DNA from: Pelotomaculum sp. UBA1371
Lineage (GTDB): Bacteria; Bacillota; Desulfotomaculia; Desulfotomaculales; Pelotomaculaceae
Direction of reading: 5' to 3'
Length of the DNA: 19,659 nt
NCBI GenBank assembly: GCA_002305915.1
Contig: DBRJ01000069.1
Span: 2,578-22,236, forward strand
The notes under the pieces were generated by a model. That model did no database searches. It saw nothing but the letters and a program-made list of their open reading frames with translations, and was not told where the DNA came from. This document shows, in pieces, positions 14,617 to 19,659 of the stretch (its first letter is position 1; each line of letters opens with the position of its first letter). The position numbers were made by a program, and so were the translations under genes.

Positions 14617-15261
14617 GTGATTTTTCAGGCCCAGAGGGAAGTACTTGACGGTTACCAGGCGCTGGTTGACGAAGATGTAGTGGAGTATGCCCGTGAGGGC
14701 GACGATGCCGCTCTGGAGTATCTTATTAATAAGTATAAGAATTTTGTCCGGGCCAAGGCCCGCTCCTATTTTTTAATCGGCGCTGACCGTGAGGATATCA
14801 TCCAGGAAGGTATGATTGGGCTTTACAAGGCTATCCGGGACTTCCGCCTGGACAAGCTTTCATCGTTCCGTGCTTTTGCCGAACTGTGCATTACCAGGCA
14901 GATCATCACAGCCATCAAAACCGCCACCCGGCAAAAACACATCCCGTTGAATTCATATGTATCTCTGAACAAACCCATTTATGATGAAGATTCAGATCGC
15001 ACCCTGCTGGACGTTCTGTCCGGCTCGAAAATCACGGATCCCGAGGAGTTGATTATCTCCAGGGAGGAATTCGACGATATCGAGGAAAAAATGGGCGAAA
15101 TCCTGAGCTCGCTGGAGTGGAAGGTCCTCATGTCCTACCTGGAGGGTAAGTCCTACCAGGAAATCGCCGAAGACCTGCACCGCCACGTCAAGTCCATCGA
15201 CAACGCCCTGCAGCGTGTTAAGCGCAAACTGGAGCGCTACCTGGAGAAAAGAGAAGCCTAG
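14617..15261 (+). CDS. sigH: RNA polymerase sigma-H factor (Spo0H), early sporulation
   Basis: Sigma-H drives transition-state and early sporulation genes such as spo0A and kinA in Bacillus. The 214-residue protein has sigma region 2 with the core-binding and -10-recognition helices (DREDIIQEGMIGLYKAIRDF, 57-76, then FRAFAELCITRQIITAIK). Region 4 with its helix-turn-helix is at about 165-205 (LEGKSYQEIAEDLHRHVKSIDNALQRVKRKL). This pattern and the position after rlmB-yacP identify SigH rather than another sigma-70 member. The start is GTG at 14617 with GGGGGG upstream; the overlapping ATG at 14615 meets a stop at once. It has its own promoter, a leader with a terminator-like hairpin, and a terminator downstream. 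Confidence 0.96.
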   Translation: MIFQAQREVLDGYQALVDEDVVEYAREGDDAALEYLINKYKNFVRAKARSYFLIGADREDIIQEGMIGLYKAIRDFRLDKLSSFRAFAELCITRQIITAIKTATRQKHIPLNSYVSLNKPIYDEDSDRTLLDVLSGSKITDPEELIISREEFDDIEEKMGEILSSLEWKVLMSYLEGKSYQEIAEDLHRHVKSIDNALQRVKRKLERYLEKREA

Positions 15262-15283
15262 CTTAATCAGTTAGCCTGTTAGT

Positions 15284-15306
15284 AAAGGTCCTTTAAAGGC
15301 CTTTTT
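15284..15306 (+). terminator. Intrinsic terminator after sigH
   Basis: AAAGGTC (15284-15290), loop CTTTAAA, GGCCTTT (15298-15304, one G-U pair), then a T run to 15306. Confidence 0.8.
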
Positions 15307-15311
15307 ATATA

Positions 15312-15351
15312 TAACTTAATTCCCGTACCCGGTACGCAAGCTATTAAGTTA
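15312..15351. repeat. Nested palindrome, TACC-C-GGTA family, copy 1
   Basis: The outer arms TAACTTAAT (15312-15320) and ATTAAGTTA (15343-15351) are perfect complements. Inside them, CGTACC-C-GGTACG (15324-15336) forms a second inverted repeat. Confidence 0.8.
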
Positions 15352-15373
15352 TTCACTATTCAAAGAAATCAAT

Positions 15374-15398
15374 AACTTAGGTACCCGGTACCTGAGTT
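15374..15398. repeat. Near-perfect 25-bp palindrome, TACC-C-GGTA family, copy 2
   Basis: AACTTAGGTACC (15374-15385), a single central C, then GGTACCTGAGTT (15387-15398). Only one position departs from perfect symmetry, and as RNA it would be a G-U pair. Confidence 0.85.
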
Positions 15399-15429
15399 GT
15401 TGTTACTGTATTTTCCAGCGGAAAAGTGG

Positions 15430-15458
15430 TTGACAGCGTCCCGGTTATCGCTTATAAT
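15430..15458 (+). promoter_or_regulatory. Promoter of the first tRNA cluster
   Basis: A perfect TTGACA at 15430-15435, a 17-base spacer, and a perfect TATAAT at 15453-15458. It lies 15 bases before tRNA-Thr. Confidence 0.9.
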
Positions 15459-15473
15459 AATACTCGTGTCAGC

Positions 15474-15549
15474 GCCGGCGTAGCTCAATTGGCAGAGCAG
15501 CTGACTTGTAATCAGCAGGTTGCGGGTTCGAGTCCCATCGCCGGCTCCA
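15474..15549 (+). tRNA. tRNA-Thr (anticodon TGT)
   Basis: The 76-base cloverleaf has acceptor GCCGGCG/CGCCGGC, an encoded CCA and discriminator T. The anticodon stem GCTGA/TCAGC encloses loop CTTGTAA, giving anticodon TGT (reads ACA). The T stem GCGGG/CCCAT has a C-A mismatch at 50:64 and a G-T wobble at 49:65. Confidence 0.96.
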
Positions 15550-15553
15550 GTTG

Positions 15554-15588
15554 AGAAGTAAGCAATGAGAGGTTGGAAGTTGAGATAA
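15554..15588 (+). repeat. Degenerate heptamer tandem repeat in tRNA spacer
   Basis: Five consecutive heptamers (AGAAGTA, AGCAATG, AGAGGTT, GGAAGTT, GAGATAA) follow the tRNA. They resemble the array at 18541-18596, which occupies the same place after the other tRNA-Thr. Confidence 0.55.
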
Positions 15589-15645
15589 ACAAGAGGTTTT
15601 AAGTTTGCAAAGGCCTCACCGTTTCCAGCATCGCACATCCTATAT

Positions 15646-15730
15646 GGAGGGGTTCCCGAGTGGTTAAAGGGAGCAGACTGTAAATCTGCCGGCGACGCCT
15701 TCGCTGGTTCGAATCCAGCCCCCTCCACCA
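15646..15730 (+). tRNA. tRNA-Tyr (anticodon GTA)
   Basis: An 85-base class II tRNA with a long variable arm. Acceptor GGAGGGG/CCCCTCC, discriminator A and encoded CCA. The anticodon loop CTGTAAA gives GTA. The T stem GCTGG/CCAGC is perfect. Confidence 0.97.
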
Positions 15731-15757
15731 TTGCTGCTAAAAGGATAGACGGTTCCT

Positions 15758-15786
15758 TTGACCGTGAGCATCCTTTATGATATAAT
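15758..15786 (+). promoter_or_regulatory. Separate promoter of initiator tRNA
   Basis: TTGACC at 15758-15763, a 17-base spacer, and a perfect TATAAT at 15781-15786, 33 bases before the tRNA. Confidence 0.8.
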
Positions 15787-15819
15787 CCAATTTGGAGAAT
15801 ATTTTAAATGTTTCAACAT

Positions 15820-15895
<76 letters not shown>

Positions 15896-15902
15896 GGGAA
15901 GC

Positions 15903-15931
15903 AAAGCACCTCAGAAAATGAGGTGCTTTTT
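15903..15931 (+). terminator. Intrinsic terminator of the first tRNA cluster
   Basis: AAAGCACCTCA (15903-15913), loop GAAAA, TGAGGTGCTTT (15919-15929), and a T run of five. The stem is 11 perfect pairs. Confidence 0.96.
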
Positions 15932-16610
15932 GTGTTCGCCCGGCATGTTTGTGGTGTGTCCGGCTCCGGCCGGACAACCTCAACATTAGTTAAATAATAA
16001 ACTAACACTAGTTTAAAAATAAGCTAACAAAGGAATCAAGGCATGTTTGTTGAATACTAGTGAGTAATTGTTGAATACTTTACTTGTTTGAGTAATATCG
16101 AAGTTAACCAACCCGGCAACATGCCTGGCTGCCACTGCTTTCGGGGTCAAGGCGCCCTCATGGTGTCGCCGGCCTTTCTGTTCCAGGGCCAATCAGCGGC
16201 CTGGTTTATCCGGTTGAACAACGCTACAATTTGATCCCCGGGGACAGTTGACAGTTGCTTGTCAGTTAATGATAATTATCATACCCGGGCGGCAGTTGCC
16301 TGCAGCGTAAGAGCTGGGCCGGAGTAATGGACTGAACCCTTTAATTCCCCGGGCGGCTCATGGTAAGGAATGCAGCTTGAAAACTTGTTAGGATTTTTTT
16401 TAATGGTTTATTATTCTATTTATGATCTTACCAGGAGGAATTTGACCTTATTAGCATAATTTAACTTATTGGGGTTGGCCAGTTCCCTGTGGTGGAGTTT
16501 AAACCAGTGCCTGCGGGATAGGAGCCATGCCGGCAAAGGTGAATTCCCGGCATATGGCCGGGCCGGATCCTTTCAAGAAGGACTAATGCTGATGGGGGTG
16601 GATCTGAACT
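15932..16610. other. Long spacer between tRNA-fMet and the histidine kinase
   Basis: No supported gene lies in these 679 bases. An AT-rich half (to about 16100) has small repeats: AATAAACTAACA/AATAAGCTAACA (15995, 16018) and TTGTTGAATACT twice, 21 bases apart (16047, 16068). A GC-richer half has a tandem GACAGTT pair (16243-16256) and a palindrome at 16269. Short frames here lack ribosome sites. Confidence 0.5.
16269..16282. promoter_or_regulatory. Perfect 14-bp palindrome resembling half of a Fur/PerR box
   Basis: ATGATAATTATCAT is fully symmetric. It contains GATAAT and ATTATC as in Fur-family sites, but they overlap instead of having the usual 7-1-7 spacing. The nearest gene is 330 bases downstream, so regulator binding is only a possibility. 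Confidence 0.3.
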
Positions 16611-18284
16611 ATGGAACAAAGCGGCCATTTAAAGAAGATGTCAAAAAAGCTTGCTGACGAATTGGTCAGGCTGAGCCGGCAGCTGCAACAGGAGATCAGC
16701 AACCGCAGCCGGGTTGAGGACGCTCTGTCCCGGGAGCTGGAAATCAACCAGGTTTTTGCCGAGTTATCCAGCAAGCTGCTTTCCCCGGCTCCGGTTGACG
16801 ATATTTCCCTGCTTGTCCTGAAGCACGCCAAAAGACTTACAGGGAGCAAGCACGGTTATGCGGGGTATATTGAACAGCAAACCGGCAATTTAATCTGCTG
16901 TACGTTGAGCAGCGACGGCTGGGAAGACTGCCTGGTTCAGAATAAAAATATTGTTTTTAAAAGATTCGGAGACCTGGGGGGTTGGGTTGTAAAAAACCGC
17001 AAAACTCTTCTATCCAATTCCCCGGCTGAAGATCCGCGGGCAGCCGGAACGCCGCCGGGACATATCCCCTTAGAGCGTGTATTGCTGGCGCCGGCGCTTT
17101 TTGACGGAGCGCTGCTGGGGGTAGTGGCCCTGGCCAATTCGTCCCGCGACTATACCGGAAAGGACCAGGCGTTGGTGGAGCGCCTGTGCCAGCTTTTCGC
17201 CATTGCCGTCAAGCGGATGCAGGACGAAGAGGCTTTAAGGATCTCTGAGGCCAACTACCGGGCCATCTTTGACGCGGTTAACGATGCCATCCTGGTGTAT
17301 GATATGGAGACATGGCTGCTCACCGACGTCAACCGGAAAGCATACGGGATGTACGGCTATACGCCGGAGCAGTTCCAGGCCCTCGGTGAGGCTGCCAGGA
17401 ACCGGAACATATCGCTATATACCCCGGAAGATATTCAATACTGGCTGAAGAAGGCGGCGAAAGGAGAATCCCCGCTCTTTGAATGCAGGGCCAAAAACAA
17501 AGACGGCCGGTTTTTCTGGGTGGAAGTCAATATGAACCGGGCGACAATCAGGGGCAGGGACTGCATTGTTGCCACCGTCAGGGATATTACTAACCGCAGG
17601 AAGATTGAAAAAGAAATGGCCCGGTTGGACCGGATGAACCTGGTGGGAGAAATGGCAGCCGGCATCGGCCATGAGATTCGCAACCCCATGACCACGGTGC
17701 GGGGTTTTCTGCAGTTGATGTTAGCTAAAGAAGGCTGCAAACCCTATGAAGAATTTTTTAACCTGATGATCGAGGAACTGGACAGGGCCAATGAAATCAT
17801 CACCGAGTATCTTTCTCTGGCTAAAGACAGGCCTGTTGATTTGCATTTACAGAACCTCAATTGTATTCTGAAGGCGCTCACCCCGCTTATTGAGGCGGAT
17901 GCCACTGTCAAGAACAAATACGTCAAATTCCAGATGGGAGATATTCCCGACCTGTTATTGGATGATAAAGAAATCCGGCAGCTCATATTAAATCTTGTAT
18001 GCAATGGATTGGAGTCCATGCCCTACGGCGGGGAGTTGCTGATCAGTACATACAAAAACGGGGACGGAGTCATTCTGTCGGTAAAGGACCAGGGCAAAGG
18101 AATCGATTCCAGTATCCTGGACAAGATAGGTACTCCCTTTTTCACAACCAAAGAGCACGGAACAGGTCTGGGGCTTGCCGTATGCTACAGCATCGCCGCC
18201 CGGCACGACGCGGTGGTCCAGGTTGATACCGGACCCGGGGGCACAACCTTTAACGTTGTGTTTAAGCAGGTTGAGCGAAATTAA
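16611..18284 (+). CDS. Orphan GAF/PAS sensor histidine kinase, sporulation-kinase type
   Basis: This 557-residue kinase has no membrane segment, so it acts in the cytoplasm. Order: N-terminal coiled coil (1-45), GAF-like domain (about 46-205), PAS domain (about 211-330, ending ATVRDITNRRKIEKE), HisKA with the phosphorylated His 354 in GIGHEIRNPMTTVRGFLQLM, and HATPase with N-box NLVCNGLESM (Asn 465), DQGKGID (493-499), FFTTKEHGTGLGLAV (510-524). The GHEIRNPMTTVRGFLQLM block is typical of KinA/KinB/KinE-like kinases that feed the Spo0 phosphorelay. No response regulator lies nearby, which also fits a phosphorelay donor. The ATG at 16611 has GGGGGTGGAT ending seven bases upstream. The gene sits between two tRNA clusters. 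Family well supported; the signal and the Spo0 link are inference. Confidence 0.93.
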   Translation: MEQSGHLKKMSKKLADELVRLSRQLQQEISNRSRVEDALSRELEINQVFAELSSKLLSPAPVDDISLLVLKHAKRLTGSKHGYAGYIEQQTGNLICCTLSSDGWEDCLVQNKNIVFKRFGDLGGWVVKNRKTLLSNSPAEDPRAAGTPPGHIPLERVLLAPALFDGALLGVVALANSSRDYTGKDQALVERLCQLFAIAVKRMQDEEALRISEANYRAIFDAVNDAILVYDMETWLLTDVNRKAYGMYGYTPEQFQALGEAARNRNISLYTPEDIQYWLKKAAKGESPLFECRAKNKDGRFFWVEVNMNRATIRGRDCIVATVRDITNRRKIEKEMARLDRMNLVGEMAAGIGHEIRNPMTTVRGFLQLMLAKEGCKPYEEFFNLMIEELDRANEIITEYLSLAKDRPVDLHLQNLNCILKALTPLIEADATVKNKYVKFQMGDIPDLLLDDKEIRQLILNLVCNGLESMPYGGELLISTYKNGDGVILSVKDQGKGIDSSILDKIGTPFFTTKEHGTGLGLAVCYSIAARHDAVVQVDTGPGGTTFNVVFKQVERN

Positions 18285-18288
18285 ACCC

Positions 18289-18312
18289 TGGTCCCGAATG
18301 GTGAAGGGACCA
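18289..18312 (+). terminator. Hairpin after the kinase gene, weak as a terminator
   Basis: TGGTCCC (18289-18295) pairs perfectly with GGGACCA (18306-18312) around a 10-base loop. It is followed by TGAAAAAT, not a T run, so it may protect the 3' end rather than terminate. Confidence 0.4.
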
Positions 18313-18340
18313 TGAAAAATAAATTACCAGGAAAGGTTTC

Positions 18341-18370
18341 TTGACAAACGCCGAATGGATATGCTAATCT
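18341..18370 (+). promoter_or_regulatory. Promoter of the second tRNA pair
   Basis: A perfect TTGACA at 18341-18346, an 18-base spacer ending in TGC, and TAATCT at 18365-18370. The leader of about 80 bases contains a GCTTCGAAGC palindrome flanked by GAAG and CTTC (18387-18406). Confidence 0.65.
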
Positions 18371-18458
18371 ATATTTTGCAAGGTCTGAAGGAGCTTCGAA
18401 GCCTTCAAGGGAAGATTGAAAAAGCAGCAAACGGGGAACGAGGCTATTTTAAAAACCT

Positions 18459-18534
<76 letters not shown>

Positions 18535-18540
18535 TTTTTC

Positions 18541-18596
18541 AGAAGTCAGAGGTCGGACGTCGGACGTCAGAACAATGAAGTTAGAAGTCAGAAGTA
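18541..18596 (+). repeat. Heptamer tandem repeat in tRNA spacer
   Basis: AGAAGTC, AGAGGTC, GGACGTC, GGACGTC run in register from 18541 to 18568. After a short break come AGAAGTC and AGAAGTA (18583-18596). The consensus is close to RGAMGTC. Confidence 0.75.
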
Positions 18597-18605
18597 TAAA
18601 CATGC

Positions 18606-18682
18606 GGCGGCGTAGCTCAGCTGGTCAGAGCACACGGTTCATACCCGTGGTGTCCGGGGTTCAAGTCCCTGCGCCGCTACCA
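18606..18682 (+). tRNA. Elongator tRNA-Met (anticodon CAT)
   Basis: Acceptor GGCGGCG/CGCCGCT (G-T at 1:72), discriminator A, encoded CCA. The anticodon stem CACGG/CCGTG encloses TTCATAC. The paired 1:72 and the stem sequence distinguish it from the initiator. A lysidine-modified tRNA-Ile is less likely given the sequence. Confidence 0.94.
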
Positions 18683-18691
18683 CCGCACATG

Positions 18692-18717
18692 AAGACCGGT
18701 ATCTTGCCGGTCTTTTT
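18692..18717 (+). terminator. Intrinsic terminator of the second tRNA pair
   Basis: AAGACCGG (18692-18699), a 7-base loop, CCGGTCTT (18707-18714), and a T run to 18717. Confidence 0.93.
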
Positions 18718-18849
18718 GCTTCTTATCTTCCAAAAGAAGCCCGGCAAACTATGCCTGGTTTAAAATGATAAAAATAATGAATCCGGCAGCTCCAAACCTT
18801 TAACCGGGCGCCGGAGACTGTCCTCAGCTTATTTCAGCCTGGATTTTTA

Positions 18850-18885
18850 AACTTAAACTGGAACTTGTACTTGATCTTGAACTGG
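18850..18885 (+). repeat. Six tandem hexamers (AACTTG-like) in the tuf upstream region
   Basis: AACTTA, AACTGG, AACTTG, TACTTG, ATCTTG, AACTGG follow one another without a gap. The rest of the 18718-19120 spacer shows no gene; its last 200 bases are T-rich on the plus strand. Confidence 0.6.
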
Positions 18886-19120
18886 CCGGCGCCGACGCCC
18901 CGGTTGATTTTTTTTATAGCTCAGAAGGAATTTGCGGCACTGTATAGAAAATTAAAATATTGTCCTGCCGGGTTCTGCATAATATTGTTTTTTATGGCAA
19001 CATTTTGTTGGCTGGTATCTGGTTTGCTCCGTGTTAAGCTTGGTTTTTAATTGGTCGAACCTGTGTTTAGTTTGCCTGTAGTTAGTCCAACCAGTTTGTT
19101 TTAGTCGTGTTTTTGCGAAA

Positions 19121-19135
19121 TGGTTATAATAACCA
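19121..19135 (+). promoter_or_regulatory. tuf -10 box inside a perfect 15-bp palindrome
   Basis: TATAAT at 19125-19130 lies within TGGTTAT-A-ATAACCA, a perfect inverted repeat. No good -35 is found (TTAGTC at 19101-19106 with 18-base spacing is the best). GGGAGG at 19140-19145 is the ribosome site, so a transcript starting near 19137 would have almost no leader beyond it. Confidence 0.6.
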
Positions 19136-19153
19136 GTAAGGGAGGCAAAACCA

Positions 19154-19659
19154 ATGGCAAAGCAAAGATTCGAGCGCACCAAACCCCACGTTAATATCGG
19201 CACCATCGGACACGTGGACCACGGTAAAACCACCCTGACCGCGGCCATCACCCTAACCCTCAACACTGTGGGCGGAGCTTCCGTCAAGAAGTACGACGAA
19301 ATCGACAACGCGCCCGAAGAGCGCGCCCGGGGCATCACCATCAACACCGCTCACGTGGAGTACGAAACCGCCAAACGGCACTACGCCCACGTAGACTGTC
19401 CCGGCCACGCCGACTACATCAAGAACATGATCACCGGCGCAGCCCAGATGGACGGAGCCATCCTCGTGGTCTCCGCTGCCGACGGCCCCATGCCCCAGAC
19501 CCGGGAGCACATCCTCCTGGCCCGGCAGGTGGGCGTGCCCTATATCGTCGTTTATTTGAACAAGGCCGACATGGTTGACGACCCCGAGCTTCTGGAACTG
19601 GTGGACATGGAAGTCCGGGAACTGCTTACCACCTACGAATTCCCCGGCGACGACATTCC
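19154..19659 (+). CDS. tuf: Elongation factor Tu, N-terminal part (3' truncated)
   Basis: EF-Tu is the GTPase that delivers aminoacyl-tRNA to the ribosome. The first 168 codons are present and the gene runs off the window. G-domain motifs are intact: G1 GHVDHGKTT, the switch I region RARGITINTAHVEYET, G3 DCPGH, and G4 NKAD. The start MAKQRFERTKPHVNIGTIGH is the standard EF-Tu N-terminus, and the ATG at 19154 has GGGAGG eight bases upstream. In related genomes this position leads into rpmG-secE-nusG-rplK. A second tuf copy is often present in the str operon elsewhere. A promoter-like TATAAT lies directly upstream. Confidence 0.97.
   Translation, partial: MAKQRFERTKPHVNIGTIGHVDHGKTTLTAAITLTLNTVGGASVKKYDEIDNAPEERARGITINTAHVEYETAKRHYAHVDCPGHADYIKNMITGAAQMDGAILVVSAADGPMPQTREHILLARQVGVPYIVVYLNKADMVDDPELLELVDMEVRELLTTYEFPGDDI

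Noticed and set aside
15369..15731. 120-codon minus-strand frame across tRNA-Thr and tRNA-Tyr
   Set aside because: Its peptide (GDGTRTRNLLITSQLLCQLSYAG and GAGFEPAKASPADLQSAPFNHSG) is the well-known false translation of the complement of tRNA genes.
16138..16265. Short minus-strand frame with protein-like text (DQIVALFNRINQAADWPWNRKAGD)
   Set aside because: Only about 40 codons, stops on both sides, no start with a ribosome site; could be a relic but cannot be supported.
16469..16657. 62-codon frame overlapping the kinase start
   Set aside because: No good ribosome site, no family likeness, and it ends inside the kinase gene in another frame.
18575..18763. 62-codon plus-strand frame across elongator tRNA-Met
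   Set aside because: The stretch RRSSAGQSTRFIPVVSGVQVPAPLP is the usual spurious translation of a tRNA gene; there is no ribosome site and it runs through a terminator.
18915..18924. TATAGCTCAG matching a tRNA D-arm, possible tRNA remnant
   Set aside because: Only 10 bases match and neither acceptor, anticodon nor T-arm can be found around it.

Overview
The window reads as chromosomal core DNA from a low-GC-lineage (Firmicutes/Bacillota) spore former. The gene order (clpC, radA, disA, carD, yacL-like PIN/TRAM, ispD, ispF, gltX, cysS, mrnC, thyX, rlmB, yacP/rae1, sigH, tRNAs, tuf) is the Bacillus/Clostridia 'clpC to ribosomal cluster' neighbourhood. The moderately high GC, FAD-dependent ThyX in place of ThyA, many TTG starts and a spore-type kinase fit the Peptococcaceae (Desulfotomaculum/Pelotomaculum-like). 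That placement is inference from gene order and style, not from a search.

Layout. 1-483 is the 3' end of clpC. 574-1125 is an unrecognised membrane-anchored protein with a low-complexity linker. 1498-3946 holds radA and disA (DNA integrity and c-di-AMP). 4069-5820 holds carD and a membrane PIN-TRAM protein, each with a strong promoter and with a terminator between them. 5813-7962 holds ispD and ispF of the MEP isoprenoid pathway, split by an unrecognised helical-repeat protein. 8125-11298 holds the aminoacyl-tRNA synthetases gltX and cysS, without the cysE that lies between them in Bacillus. 11475-14407 holds mini-RNase III, ThyX, an rRNA 2'-O-methyltransferase and a Rae1-type NYN ribonuclease. 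14617-15261 is sigH, the early sporulation sigma factor. 15474-15895 is a tRNA cluster (Thr-TGT, Tyr-GTA, initiator Met-CAT). 16611-18284 is an orphan GAF/PAS sensor histidine kinase of sporulation-kinase type. 18459-18682 is a second tRNA pair (Thr-GGT, elongator Met-CAT). The window ends inside tuf.

The genes are overwhelmingly informational: protein quality control, DNA repair and second messenger, RNA polymerase binding, tRNA charging, tRNA, rRNA modification, mRNA decay and translation elongation. RadA next to DisA, and SigH close to a sporulation-type kinase, are the two pairs where context suggests joint function. The coding part contains no transposase, phage gene, CRISPR array or obvious defence system.

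The unusual material lies between the genes. Nearly every larger spacer holds short degenerate tandem repeats of a different unit length: 6 bp near 18850, 7 bp near 15554 and 18541, about 12 bp at 6511, 14 bp at 12900, 39 bp at 11341 and about 67 bp at 7291. A palindromic family with core TACC-C-GGTA flanks sigH and thyX. Several spacers also carry near-consensus sigma-A promoters with 17-bp spacing. I found no convincing new biological system. The repeats, the palindrome over the tuf -10 box and the two unrecognised proteins deserve the closest second look.
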